64,000 nucleotides of DNA from Streptococcus mitis (GTDB taxonomy: Bacteria; Bacillota; Bacilli; Lactobacillales; Streptococcaceae). Every line of letters begins with the position of its first letter. Within the stretch, counting starts at the first letter, position 1. The stretch is from assembly GCF_000722705.1 (NCBI RefSeq), contig NZ_JPFW01000008.1, positions 530,693 to 594,692 of the forward strand, in the 5' to 3' direction. The translations under genes and the position numbers were made by a program. The notes beneath the pieces were generated by a model that saw nothing but the letters and a program-made list of their open reading frames with translations, ran no database searches and was not told the origin of the DNA. Shown piece after piece: positions 38,380-47,589 of this stretch.

Positions 38380-39747
38380 TTATTCTTTTTCTTGATATTT
38401 AGGTAAGAAGGTTTCCATCAAGAAGGAAGTATCGTAATCCCCAGCAATAACATTGCGATCTGAAATGAGGTCAAGCTGGAAATCTGCATTGGTCTGTACT
38501 CCCTCTATCTCTAGTTCATAGAGGGCACGTTGCATTTTCATCAAGGCATCAAAACGATTTTCGCCGTGAACGATGACTTTGGCAATCATACTATCATAAT
38601 AAGGCGGAATAGTATAACCTGGATAAACCGCTGAATCCACGCGCAAGCCAACTCCCCCACTTGGAAGATAGAGATTGGTAATCTTACCTGGACTTGGAGC
38701 AAAGTTAAAAGCTGGATTTTCTGCATTGATACGACATTCAATAGCATGGCCACGTAGGACAATATCTTCTTGCTTCACAGACAGAGGCTGACCTGCCGCA
38801 ATGCGAATCTGTTCCTTAACGATATCAACACCTGAAACAAACTCTGTTACAGGATGTTCCACCTGAACACGTGTATTCATTTCCATGAAATAGAATTTAC
38901 CACTGGCTTCATCAAGAAGAAACTCAATGGTTCCTGCGTTCTCATAGCCAACAGACTCTGCAGCTCGAACAGCAGCTGAACCAATTTCATGACGAAGCGT
39001 TTTTCCAATTGCAATCGAAGGGCTTTCTTCCAAAACCTTTTGGTTATTCCGTTGAAGAGAACAATCCCGTTCCCCCAAGTGAATCACATTTCCGTGTTCA
39101 TCTCCTAGGATTTGAACCTCGATATGACGAGCTGGATAGATGACCCGTTCTATGTACATGGCACCATTGCCATAATTGGCCTTGGCTTCACTAGAGGCAG
39201 TTTCAAAGGCTGAAACGAGATCTTCTGGTTTTTCAACCTTACGAATCCCTTTGCCACCTCCACCTGCTGAAGCCTTGAGCATAACAGGATAGCCAATTTT
39301 TTCAGCAACAATCAATGCTTCCTCAGAGTCATGCACTTCTCCATCCGAACCTGGAATGACAGGCACGCCTGCTTTGATCATCTGAGCGCGCGCATTGATC
39401 TTATCCCCCATCATATCCATGACATGACCAGATGGGCCGATAAACTTGATACCAACTTCTTCACACATAGTAGCAAATTTGGAATTTTCACTGAGAAATC
39501 CAAAACCTGGGTGAATGGCTTCAGCCTCAGTCAAGACTGCAGCTGATAGAACCGCATTAATGTTAAGATAAGACTCCGTTGCCTTACCAGGGCCAATACA
39601 AACCGCCTCATCTGCTAAAAGCGTATGAAGGGCTTCCTTATCGGCAGTTGAATAGACCGCTACCGTCGCAATCCCCAATTCACGCGCCGCACGAATAATA
39701 CGAACCGCAATTTCACCGCGATTGGCAATTAAAATTTTTCGAAACAT
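38380..39747 (-). CDS. accC: Acetyl-CoA carboxylase biotin carboxylase subunit
   Basis: ATP-grasp enzyme that carboxylates the biotin on AccB. 455 residues. Landmarks: FRKILIANRGEIAVRIIRAA at the N-terminus, the glycine-rich ATP loop KASAGGGGKGIRKV, ERDCSLQRNNQKVLEESPS, and MEMNTRVQVEHPVTE with the catalytic Arg. Starts 11 bases after the fabZ stop with an AGGAGG-like site. Intact. Confidence 0.97.
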   Translation of the reverse strand: MFRKILIANRGEIAVRIIRAARELGIATVAVYSTADKEALHTLLADEAVCIGPGKATESYLNINAVLSAAVLTEAEAIHPGFGFLSENSKFATMCEEVGIKFIGPSGHVMDMMGDKINARAQMIKAGVPVIPGSDGEVHDSEEALIVAEKIGYPVMLKASAGGGGKGIRKVEKPEDLVSAFETASSEAKANYGNGAMYIERVIYPARHIEVQILGDEHGNVIHLGERDCSLQRNNQKVLEESPSIAIGKTLRHEIGSAAVRAAESVGYENAGTIEFLLDEASGKFYFMEMNTRVQVEHPVTEFVSGVDIVKEQIRIAAGQPLSVKQEDIVLRGHAIECRINAENPAFNFAPSPGKITNLYLPSGGVGLRVDSAVYPGYTIPPYYDSMIAKVIVHGENRFDALMKMQRALYELEIEGVQTNADFQLDLISDRNVIAGDYDTSFLMETFLPKYQEKE

Positions 39748-39758
39748 GGAGAACCTCC

Positions 39759-40181
39759 TTAGTTCCCTATTGCAAAGGTAAGAGTACCACTGGCTGCAAG
39801 CTTGCCATCCACTTCAGCCTTTGCTTCAACCACGGCAATAGTGCCACGACGTTTTACAAAAGTCGCTGTCATAACCAATTGGTCGCCTGGTACAACTTGC
39901 TTCTTGAACTTAACCTTGTCCATACCAGCGTAGAAGACTAGTTTCCCTTTATTTTCAGGCTTAGACAACTCCAAGACACCAGCTGTTTGCGCCAAGGCTT
40001 CCATGATCAGAACACCTGGCATAACTGGATATTGAGGGAAATGACCGTTAAAGAAGGGCTCATTGATGGTTACATTTTTGATGGCAACAATAGTGTCCTC
40101 GCTCACTTCCAACACACGATCTACTAGGAGCATAGGATAACGGTGGGGAAGGGCTTCTTTGATTCCTTGAATATCGATCAT
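39759..40181 (-). CDS. fabZ: 3-hydroxyacyl-ACP dehydratase FabZ
   Basis: Hot-dog-fold dehydratase of the elongation cycle. 140 residues with [13 protein letters not shown], the catalytic His in [12 protein letters not shown] and Glu in VLIMEALAQ. The accB stop overlaps its start by four bases. In this FabM-containing pathway FabZ makes trans-2 enoyl-ACP, which FabM can isomerise for unsaturated fatty acids. Confidence 0.97.
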   Translation of the reverse strand: MIDIQGIKEALPHRYPMLLVDRVLEVSEDTIVAIKNVTINEPFFNGHFPQYPVMPGVLIMEALAQTAGVLELSKPENKGKLVFYAGMDKVKFKKQVVPGDQLVMTATFVKRRGTIAVVEAKAEVDGKLAASGTLTFAIGN

Positions 40182-40663
40182 TTGATACGTACCAATCCTT
40201 TACCAAACTCAACCATTTCTTCGTTAGAAACAAGAATTTCCGTTACCACACCATCCTTAGGAGCTGGGATTTCATTCATGACTTTCATGGCTTCGATAAT
40301 TACCAATGTTTGACCTTTTTTAACACTATCACCAACTGTTACAAAGGCAGGTTTATCTGGACCAGCAGCCAAGTAAGCCACCCCAACAAGTGGGCTCTCT
40401 ACAACATCTCCCTCAGCAGCCACACTTGTTTCAGCTGGAGCTGAAACTTCTTCTGCTACAGTCTCTGCTGGAGCAGATGTAGGAACTACTGGACTAGGTG
40501 TTGCTAGAACTGGTGCTGGAGCAACTTGAGGTGCAACTTCAGATACAAGTCTCGCTTCATTCTTGCTAAACTCCAACTCATCCGTCCCATTCTTATAGGA
40601 AAATTCTCTCAAACTTGATTGGTCAAATTGAGCCATCAAGTCTTTAATATCGTTTAAATTCAT
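40178..40663 (-). CDS. accB: Biotin carboxyl carrier protein of acetyl-CoA carboxylase
   Basis: Carries biotin between AccC and AccA/AccD. 161 residues: an N-terminal segment, a flexible Ala/Pro/Val-rich linker (about 45-85), and a biotinyl domain with [10 protein letters not shown], the biotin Lys being residue 127. Directly follows fabF (2-base gap) and overlaps fabZ. Confidence 0.96.
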   Translation of the reverse strand: MNLNDIKDLMAQFDQSSLREFSYKNGTDELEFSKNEARLVSEVAPQVAPAPVLATPSPVVPTSAPAETVAEEVSAPAETSVAAEGDVVESPLVGVAYLAAGPDKPAFVTVGDSVKKGQTLVIIEAMKVMNEIPAPKDGVVTEILVSNEEMVEFGKGLVRIK

Positions 40664-40665
40664 AC

Positions 40666-41901
40666 TTACTTATTCTCCCAACGTTTGAAAGCAAGAACTG
40701 CATTGTGGCCACCAAAACCAAAAGTATTTGAAATAGCGTATGGAATTTCTTGCTCCAAGCCTTGTCCATAAACGACATTGGCTTCGATATAATCTGATAC
40801 TTCACTTGTCCCAGCTGTCATTGGAACAAAGTTATGACGCATAGCCTCGATTGTTACGATAGCTTCTACTGCACCTGCAGCCCCCAGCAAATGTCCTGTG
40901 AAAGACTTAGTTGATGATACGGGCACTTCCTTACCAAGAACAGCTACGATAGCACCACTTTCTCCTTTTTCATTAGCAGGAGTTGACGTTCCGTGAGCAT
41001 TGACATAGGCTACTTGCTCTGGAGAAATCTCAGCTTCTTCCAAAGCTAATTTGATGGCCTTGATAGCTCCCTGACCTTCTGGATGTGGTGAAGTCATGTG
41101 GTAGGCATCACAGGTATGTCCATAACCAACCACTTCAGCAAGGATCGTCGCCCCACGTTTTTCCGCGTGTTCAAGACTTTCAAGAACCAACATCCCTGAA
41201 CCTTCCCCCATAACAAAACCATTGCGGTCCTTATCAAATGGGATAGAAGCACGACTTGGATCCTCTGTAGTTGATAGAGCAGTTAGGGCTTGGAAACCAG
41301 CGATAGCAAAAGGTGTGATAGAGGCTTCTGAACCACCTACCAACATAACATCTTGGAAACCAAACTTAATTGAGCGGAAGGCATCCCCAATCGCATCATT
41401 TGATGAAGCGCAGGCAGTATTGATGGATTTACAAACACCGTTTGCTCCAAAACGCATAGCAACATTTCCTGAAGCCATATTTGGCAAGGCTTTTGGAAGG
41501 GTCAATGGTTTCACACGTTTTGGTCCTTTATCATGGAGGCGAAGCACTTGATCTTCAATTTCTTTGATTCCACCAATACCAGAGGCAACGATAACACCAA
41601 AACGATCTTTATCAAGAGCCTCTACATCCAAATTGGCATGATTAACAGCTTCTTGGGCTGCATACAAGGCATATAAAGAATAGTTATCAAAACGATTGGT
41701 ATCTTTCTTTACAAAGTATTTATCAAAAGGAAAATCTTGAACTTCTGCCGCATTATGCACATCAAAGTCACTGTGATCAAATTTTGTAATTGGACCAATT
41801 CCGATTTTTCCAGTTGTCAAACTATTCCAAAATTCTTCTGGTGTATTTCCGATTGGAGATGTTACTCCATAACCTGTTACTACTACGCGATTTAGTTTCA
41901 T
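40666..41901 (-). CDS. fabF: 3-oxoacyl-ACP synthase II (FabF)
   Basis: Condensing enzyme that elongates acyl-ACP with malonyl-ACP. 411 residues from the ATG at 41901, chosen because AGAGGTG lies 6 bases upstream and the family starts MKLNRVVVTGYG; a GTG three codons earlier falls within that site. Catalytic Cys in NTACASSNDAIG, His in YVNAHGTSTPANE, Lys-His in STKSFTGHLLGAAG. Follows fabG by 21 bases. Confidence 0.97.
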   Translation of the reverse strand: MKLNRVVVTGYGVTSPIGNTPEEFWNSLTTGKIGIGPITKFDHSDFDVHNAAEVQDFPFDKYFVKKDTNRFDNYSLYALYAAQEAVNHANLDVEALDKDRFGVIVASGIGGIKEIEDQVLRLHDKGPKRVKPLTLPKALPNMASGNVAMRFGANGVCKSINTACASSNDAIGDAFRSIKFGFQDVMLVGGSEASITPFAIAGFQALTALSTTEDPSRASIPFDKDRNGFVMGEGSGMLVLESLEHAEKRGATILAEVVGYGHTCDAYHMTSPHPEGQGAIKAIKLALEEAEISPEQVAYVNAHGTSTPANEKGESGAIVAVLGKEVPVSSTKSFTGHLLGAAGAVEAIVTIEAMRHNFVPMTAGTSEVSDYIEANVVYGQGLEQEIPYAISNTFGFGGHNAVLAFKRWENK

Positions 41902-41922
41902 CTTTTTCACCTCTAGCTTCTG

Positions 41923-42654
41923 CTACATACTTAAGCCACCATCAATGGCAACCACTTGACCAGTTAGATAATCTTGGCCTGCTAAAAATACTGTCAAATC
42001 TGCAACCTGCTCTGCCTGCCCAAATTCTTTCATAGGAATTTGCGCCAGCATGGCATCTTTTACCTTGTCCGATAGAACTGCTGTCATATCGGACTCAATC
42101 ATTCCAGGTGCGATAGCATTAACCCTGATATTGCGATTGGCTACTTCACGCGCCACAGACTTGGTAAAACCAATCAAACCAGCCTTAGAAGCTGCATAGT
42201 TAGCTTGACCAATATTTCCCATCAAACCAACAACACTAGACATATTAATGATAGCACCTTCTCTGTCTTTCATCATCGGTTTCAAGACTGATTGTGTCAT
42301 GTTAAAGGCACCAGTCAGGTTAACCTTGAGCACTTTTTCAAAATCTGCTTCTGTCATCTTGAGCATGAGGGTGTCTTGGGTAATTCCTGCATTGTTGACC
42401 AAAACATCTACTGAACCCAGCTCTGCAATAGCTTGCTCAACCATACGCTTAGCGTCTGCAAAATCGGATACGTCTCCTGAAATAGGAACCACCTTGACAC
42501 CGTAGTCTGCAAACTCAGCGAGTAATTCTTCAGAGATAGGCCCACGACTGTTTAATACGATATTAGCTCCAGCTTGAGCAAACTTGTGGGCGATGGCAAG
42601 ACCAATTCCACGACTTGAACCTGTAACAAAGATATTTTTATTTTTTAGTTGCAT
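41923..42654 (-). CDS. fabG: 3-oxoacyl-ACP reductase FabG
   Basis: NADPH-dependent short-chain dehydrogenase reducing 3-oxoacyl-ACP. 243 residues with the cofactor motif TGSSRGIGLA, NNAG, catalytic Ser in NMSSVVG and the Tyr-x3-Lys in NYAASKAGL, and the C-terminal TGQVVAIDGGLSM. 43 bases after fabD, 21 bases before fabF. Confidence 0.97.
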   Translation of the reverse strand: MQLKNKNIFVTGSSRGIGLAIAHKFAQAGANIVLNSRGPISEELLAEFADYGVKVVPISGDVSDFADAKRMVEQAIAELGSVDVLVNNAGITQDTLMLKMTEADFEKVLKVNLTGAFNMTQSVLKPMMKDREGAIINMSSVVGLMGNIGQANYAASKAGLIGFTKSVAREVANRNIRVNAIAPGMIESDMTAVLSDKVKDAMLAQIPMKEFGQAEQVADLTVFLAGQDYLTGQVVAIDGGLSM

Positions 42655-42697
42655 TCTTTTCTCCTGTTTCCTCCTGTATTTATGGGAGAATGGATTA

Positions 42698-43618
42698 CTA
42701 GTTTCCTAGAAGAGCTTCCAGGCTAGCCTGATCTTCAACATTGGCTAGTTTAGCCGTCTTATCAATCTTTTTAACAAAGCCTGACAAGACTTTCCCTGGG
42801 CCAATCTCGATAAAGTTGGTTACGCCTGCTTCTTGCATAACTGCAATACTTTCATAGAAACGAACTGGTTCCTTGACCTGACGCGTCAAAAGTTGAGCAA
42901 TGTCTTCTTTTTGCATGACAGCAGCTTCTGTATTGCCGACTAGGGGACAAGTGAAATCTGAAAAACTTACCTGAGCTAGAGTTTCAGCTAGTTTCTGGCT
43001 AGCAGGCTCAAGGAGAGCGGTATGAAAGGGGCCTGAAACTTTGAGAGGAATCAAGCGTTTGGCACCTGCTTCTTGCAAGAGTTCGACAGCTCGGTCAACC
43101 GCAAGTACTTCTCCACCAATCACGATTTGTGCAGGTGTATTATAGTTTGCTGGAGTAACGACTCCAAGTTCAGAAGCTTTTTGACAGGCTTCCTCAATAA
43201 CCTCTACTGGCGTATTGAGAACTGCCACCATCTTGCCAGAACCAGCAGGAGCTGCTTCTTCCATATAGGCTCCACGCTTAGCTACCAAGGATACCGCATC
43301 TTCAAAATCCAAGGCGCCACTGGCCACCAAGGCAGAATATTCTCCGAGGGACAAACCAGCAACCATATCAGGCTGATAACCCTTTTCTTTCAATAAACGG
43401 TAAATAGCAACTGAAGTCGCTAAAATGGCTGGTTGCGTATAGCGAGTCTGATTGAGTTTGTCTTCTTCCGTATCGATGAGATGACGCAAATCATAACCGA
43501 GTATCTGACTCGCTTGATCAATTGTTTCTTTGACAATCGGATACTGATCATAGAGATCCCGTCCCATCCCTAGATACTGGGCACCTTGACCAGCAAATAA
43601 AAAGGCTGTTTTAGTCAT
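42698..43618 (-). CDS. fabD: Malonyl-CoA:ACP transacylase FabD
   Basis: Transfers malonate from CoA to ACP. 306 residues; FLFAGQGAQYLGMG near the N-terminus, nucleophile Ser in GLSLGEYSAL, catalytic His in SGPFHTALLEP. Overlaps the fabK end by 8 bases. Confidence 0.97.
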   Translation of the reverse strand: MTKTAFLFAGQGAQYLGMGRDLYDQYPIVKETIDQASQILGYDLRHLIDTEEDKLNQTRYTQPAILATSVAIYRLLKEKGYQPDMVAGLSLGEYSALVASGALDFEDAVSLVAKRGAYMEEAAPAGSGKMVAVLNTPVEVIEEACQKASELGVVTPANYNTPAQIVIGGEVLAVDRAVELLQEAGAKRLIPLKVSGPFHTALLEPASQKLAETLAQVSFSDFTCPLVGNTEAAVMQKEDIAQLLTRQVKEPVRFYESIAVMQEAGVTNFIEIGPGKVLSGFVKKIDKTAKLANVEDQASLEALLGN

Positions 43619-44585
43619 TTCTTACAACTCCTGCCCAACGAGAGGCTTCTTCTTGAATTTTCTTAGCTGCTCCGTAATACAAATCTTTTAGGATTTCTTC
43701 AACGGTTTCTTCTTTGGAAACAAGGCCTGCAATTTGACCTGCCATAACAGATCCGCCATCCACATCTCCGTGGACAACCGCTTTGGCTAGAGCACCCGCT
43801 CCCATTTGCTCAAAAATTTCCAAATCTGGATTTTCTTGTTTAAAGGCATCTTTTTCAGCCTGTTCAAAATCACGAGTCAACTGATTTTTAATAGCACGAA
43901 CAGCATGTCCAAAGTGTTGAGCTGAAATCGTAGTATCAATATCTCGAGCTTTTAAAATTTTCGCCTTATAATTTGGATGGGCATTAGACTCTTTTGCAAC
44001 GACAAAACGAGTTCCAACCTGAACAGCCTCTGCACCTAGCATAAAGCCAGCCGCAGCACCTTCACCATCTGCAATCCCTCCTGCAGCAATAACAGGAATA
44101 GATACAGCTGCAGCTACCTGACGCACCAAGGTCATGGTTGTTAATTTACCGATATGACCCCCAGCTTCCATTCCTTCTGCAATAACAGCGTCCGCACCGA
44201 TTTTTTCCATGCGTTTAGCTAAAGCAACACTAGGCACAACTGGAATAACCGTAATCCCAGCAGCATGGAAGCGTTCCATGTACTTGCTTGGATTTCCTGC
44301 TCCTGTTGTCACTACCTTAACACCTTCCTCTATAACGAGGTCTACAATATCTTCCACAAAGGGAGACAAGAGCATGATGTTGACCCCAAAGGGTTTATCA
44401 GTCAATGATTTGATTTTATCAATATTTGCCTTGACAACTTCTTTAGGGGCATTCCCCCCACCGATAATCCCTAGCCCTCCAGCCTTGGAAACAGCCCCTG
44501 CCAAATCACCATCAGCAACCCAGGCCATTCCTCCTTGAAAGATAGGATAATCAATGTTCAATAATTCTGTAATACGCGTTTTCAT
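43611..44585 (-). CDS. fabK: Enoyl-ACP reductase II FabK
   Basis: FMN- and NADH-dependent enoyl-ACP reductase that replaces FabI in streptococci and makes them insensitive to triclosan. 324 residues, TIM barrel. Landmarks: NIDYPIFQGGMAWV, GGGNAPKEV, AEGMEAGGHIG, AAGGIADGEG. First gene of the long fabK-D-G-F-accB-fabZ-accC-D-A block. A FabT palindrome lies 47 bases upstream of its ATG; a GGAGG site precedes the start. Confidence 0.97.
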   Translation of the reverse strand: MKTRITELLNIDYPIFQGGMAWVADGDLAGAVSKAGGLGIIGGGNAPKEVVKANIDKIKSLTDKPFGVNIMLLSPFVEDIVDLVIEEGVKVVTTGAGNPSKYMERFHAAGITVIPVVPSVALAKRMEKIGADAVIAEGMEAGGHIGKLTTMTLVRQVAAAVSIPVIAAGGIADGEGAAAGFMLGAEAVQVGTRFVVAKESNAHPNYKAKILKARDIDTTISAQHFGHAVRAIKNQLTRDFEQAEKDAFKQENPDLEIFEQMGAGALAKAVVHGDVDGGSVMAGQIAGLVSKEETVEEILKDLYYGAAKKIQEEASRWAGVVRND

Positions 44586-44631
44586 AGTGCCTCCATCGTT
44601 TCTTGCTTACGTAATAGTTCGATATCGTCAT

Positions 44632-44648
44632 AATTTGACAATCAAACT
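44632..44648 (-). promoter_or_regulatory. FabT operator upstream of fabK
   Basis: Minus strand AGTTTGATTGTCAAATT, an almost perfect palindrome matching the known FabT binding site. It overlaps a TTGTCA that could serve as -35 box, so FabT (with acyl-ACP) would block the fabK operon promoter. Confidence 0.85.
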
Positions 44649-44702
44649 ATTGCCTAAACAAGAGGGAGCGGGTTTCCCTACTCCTTCTATCTATATTCTG
44701 CT

Positions 44703-44809
44703 TATACTCTTCAAAAATCTCTTCAAACCACGTCAGCGTCACCTTGCCGTACTCAAGTACAGCCTGCGGCTAGCTTCCTAGTTTGCTCTTTGATTTTCAT
44801 TGAGTATTA
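44703..44809 (-). repeat. BOX element between acpP and fabK
   Basis: Short BOX form, boxA end at the right. Its first bases (TAATACTCAATG) include the acpP stop codon, and it separates fabT-fabH-acpP from the fabK operon promoter. Confidence 0.92.
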
Positions 44810-45031
44810 TTTTGTTTGCTCTTCAACGTAGGCAACCAAGTCACCAACTGTTTTCAAGTCATCTTCTGCTTCGATTTGGATATCAAAAGCATCTTCGATT
44901 TCTGAGATTACTTGGAACAAGTCCAATGAATCTGCATCCAAGTCATCAAAAGTTGATTCAAGTGTTACTTCTGATGCGTCTTTTCCAAGTTCTTCAACGA
45001 TAATTTCTTGTACTTTTTCAAATACTGCCAT
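44807..45031 (-). CDS. acpP: Acyl carrier protein
   Basis: Carries the growing acyl chain on 4'-phosphopantetheine. 74 acidic residues; attachment Ser35 in DADSLDLFQ. Follows fabH by 58 bases with an AAAGGAG site. The stop codon coincides with the start of a BOX element. Confidence 0.95.
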   Translation of the reverse strand: MAVFEKVQEIIVEELGKDASEVTLESTFDDLDADSLDLFQVISEIEDAFDIQIEAEDDLKTVGDLVAYVEEQTK

Positions 45032-45089
45032 GATAGGACTCCTTTAAAATAAATAATTTTTTATAACAATGTGTTCACCACATGATTAC

Positions 45090-46064
45090 CTAAATTGTAA
45101 GAATGAGCGTGCCCCAGGTCAAGCCTCCACCGAAGCCTGATAAAAGAACAGTCTGGCTACCATCTAAATGGATGAGGCCTTGTTCTACACACTCTGAAAG
45201 TAAAATCGGGATACTTGCTGCACTGGTATTGCCATATTCCATCATATTGGCTGGAAGTTTGTCTCGGTCGACACCAATTTTCCTAGCCATCTTATCCAAA
45301 ATACGGTCATTAGCCTGATGAAGTAGCAGATAATCCAAGTCTGTCGCCTCTACAGGAGATTCATCAATAGTCTGTTTGATAGACTTGGCTACATCCCGAA
45401 TAGCAAAATCAAAGACTGCACGTCCATCCATCTTCAAAAATGAATCTGTATTTTTTTGATCTGAAAATGGAGAATGTAGGCCTGAATGTCCATAAGTCAG
45501 ACACTCACTGCGACTTCCATCGCTATTGAGACTCTCAGCCAAGAAATGCTCTTGCTCGCTAGCTTCTAGCAAGACTCCACCAGCACCATCTCCAAACAAC
45601 ACAGCTGTTGATCGATCCGACCAATCGACTGCCTTAGAGAGGGTTTCACTACCAATCACCAAGCCTTTTTGAAAGCGACCAGAAGCTATAAACTTTTCAG
45701 CAGTTGAAAGAGCAAATACAAATCCACTACAAGCAGCTGTTAGGTCAAAAGCAAAGGCCTTACTAGCACCAATATTAGCTTGGACTCGAGCAGCTGTAGA
45801 GGGCATCATCGAATCTGGAGTAATGGTAGCTAGGATGATAAAATCCAACTCCTCTCCTGTGATTCCAGCTTTTGTCATCAGTTTCTTAGCAACTTCTGTA
45901 GCCAAATCACTAGTAGATTCTGTTCTTGAAATATGCCTTTGTCGTATTCCCGTTCGACTTGAAATCCACTCATCATTGGTATCCATAATCTGAGCTAAAT
46001 CATGATTTGTAACCACCTGCTCTGGCACATAATGAGCAACCTGGCTTATTGTTGCAAAAGCCAT
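45090..46064 (-). CDS. fabH: 3-oxoacyl-ACP synthase III (FabH)
   Basis: Starts each fatty acid by condensing acetyl-CoA with malonyl-ACP. 324 residues; nucleophile Cys in [13 protein letters not shown], His in LLHQANDRI, Asn in [19 protein letters not shown] near the end. Its ATG overlaps the fabT stop by one base, so regulator and enzyme are co-translated. Confidence 0.97.
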   Translation of the reverse strand: MAFATISQVAHYVPEQVVTNHDLAQIMDTNDEWISSRTGIRQRHISRTESTSDLATEVAKKLMTKAGITGEELDFIILATITPDSMMPSTAARVQANIGASKAFAFDLTAACSGFVFALSTAEKFIASGRFQKGLVIGSETLSKAVDWSDRSTAVLFGDGAGGVLLEASEQEHFLAESLNSDGSRSECLTYGHSGLHSPFSDQKNTDSFLKMDGRAVFDFAIRDVAKSIKQTIDESPVEATDLDYLLLHQANDRILDKMARKIGVDRDKLPANMMEYGNTSAASIPILLSECVEQGLIHLDGSQTVLLSGFGGGLTWGTLILTI

Positions 46065-46498
46065 TATCTCAAATCCTCCAAAAATTGATAAAGATTAGTC
46101 AAACCTTTGCTCATAACCTCAATTTCTTGCTTACTCATACCATCGATGATTTTTTCAACCATGGCCTTGTGGAAGCGTTTATGTAGTCTATGAACCAAGC
46201 GACCTTTCTTTGTCAAATGCAGATGCACCACACGTCGATCATGTTCTGAACGAATGCGTTCAATATAACCCTTGCGTTCGAGATTATTCAAACTAGTCGT
46301 AACTGTCCCAAGAGTCACCATCAACTCTTTTGACACTTGACTTGGTGTCACGTCTGGGAATTTCCCAATCACATCAATCGTATGCATTTCTTTGATGGAG
46401 ATATCCTTGAAACGACTACCTCTCAAGCTAACTTCCTCAATGACAAGGACATTGTTAAATATAGATGTTAAATATTCATTAATTCGTTGGTAGTCCAA
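46064..46498 (-). CDS. fabT: Fatty acid synthesis repressor FabT (MarR family)
   Basis: Winged-helix repressor of the fab genes, activated by long-chain acyl-ACP. 144 residues with the MarR core [27 protein letters not shown] (broken across the recognition helix) and the wing [11 protein letters not shown]. First gene of fabT-fabH-acpP. A candidate FabT site overlaps its promoter, consistent with autoregulation. Confidence 0.96.
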   Translation of the reverse strand: MDYQRINEYLTSIFNNVLVIEEVSLRGSRFKDISIKEMHTIDVIGKFPDVTPSQVSKELMVTLGTVTTSLNNLERKGYIERIRSEHDRRVVHLHLTKKGRLVHRLHKRFHKAMVEKIIDGMSKQEIEVMSKGLTNLYQFLEDLR

Positions 46499-46540
46499 TC
46501 CTTCTTTCCCTCCTTCTCAAAAAAACTTTTACAATCAAAA

Positions 46541-46583
46541 CATTTGACAAAAGAATTATATCAAACTTCAAAGAATGACGCAA
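46541..46583 (-). promoter_or_regulatory. fabT promoter with candidate FabT operator
   Basis: Minus strand TTGCGT, 17-base spacer, TATAAT (46555-46583). The sequence at 46541-46557 matches the FabT palindrome at about 12 of 17 positions and overlaps the -10 region. Confidence 0.6.
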
Positions 46584-46592
46584 GTATCTTTT

Positions 46593-47378
46593 TTATTTTC
46601 CTATAAATTTAGGTCTTCTTCTCTCCGAATGAGCCCGAACTCCCTCTTTAAAATCCTCTGTTTTAGCTAGTGATTCCTGTAGATGCAGTTCTAAAACAGC
46701 ATAATCTTGCCAATCTTTAAATTGGCTCTCCCACACCAACTTCTTAATGGCAGCATAGGAATTGCCTGAACCACGTCTTAATTTTTTAAGAAGCTGTTCT
46801 CTAGTTTTTTCTAACTTATCAGCTTCAGAAATACGGTAAACCACACCCCACTCTAGAGCTTTTTCTGCTGTCAAAGCCTCCCCTGTCATGGCTAGTTGGG
46901 CAGCACGCGTCACACCAATACTGCGGCTCAAGAGATGAATTCCTCCTGCATCTGGAGCCAAACCAACTCCAACAAAGGCTTGAATAAATTTAGCCTTATC
47001 GGTCGCTAAACAGAAATCTGCGGCAACAGCCATATTAGCTGCGGCACCTGCAACAGCCCCATCAACTTCCATCAAAACAGGCTTTGCAATTTGCTTGATT
47101 TTATAAGAAATCGTATTGACCAATTCTGCGATTTTCGTTAATGATGGAATATCATCCTCATCTACTGCACGCTTCATCTCTACTAAATCTCCCCCAACTG
47201 AGAAGACTTTGCCATTGGCATTAATCAAGATAAAATGCACAGCTGGATCCTCTTCCGCCAGAGTCAAGGCTTCTAAAATCTCCTCACACATTGGAATATG
47301 GAAACCATTAGCGACATCAGGACGATTCAACGTAATGATTGCCAAATCCTCTTCAAGCTGATAAATAATATGTTCCAT
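46593..47378 (-). CDS. fabM: trans-2,cis-3-decenoyl-ACP isomerase FabM
   Basis: Crotonase-fold isomerase that makes the cis double bond for unsaturated fatty acids in streptococci. 261 residues: [49 protein letters not shown]. First gene of the regulon, about 95 bases before fabT. The region upstream (47414-47430) has a weak FabT-like half-palindrome. Annotated as enoyl-CoA hydratase in many genomes; FabM is favoured by its place next to fabT and the lack of fabA. Confidence 0.93.
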   Translation of the reverse strand: MEHIIYQLEEDLAIITLNRPDVANGFHIPMCEEILEALTLAEEDPAVHFILINANGKVFSVGGDLVEMKRAVDEDDIPSLTKIAELVNTISYKIKQIAKPVLMEVDGAVAGAAANMAVAADFCLATDKAKFIQAFVGVGLAPDAGGIHLLSRSIGVTRAAQLAMTGEALTAEKALEWGVVYRISEADKLEKTREQLLKKLRRGSGNSYAAIKKLVWESQFKDWQDYAVLELHLQESLAKTEDFKEGVRAHSERRRPKFIGK

Positions 47379-47531
47379 CTGGACTCCTTTTTATTTTTAT
47401 AAGCAAGTTAAATCATTTTATTATCAAAGTATATCTTTTTTACTCTTAAAAAGCAAGAATAAGAATGTAATAAGTGTCTCAGCCGATTTTAGATTCCTTA
47501 TCTTTCCCTGTAAAATAGCTTATTTTCTTCA

Positions 47532-47560
47532 TTGAAAAAAGGCTTTCTTTCTGCTATAAT
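47532..47560 (+). promoter_or_regulatory. Predicted promoter of the aspartate kinase gene
   Basis: TTGAAA, 17-base spacer, TATAAT, 30 bases before the ATG; TTTAGGAG ribosome site follows. Confidence 0.75.
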
Positions 47561-47589
47561 CGTATAAAATACTTACTTTAGGAGTTCTT

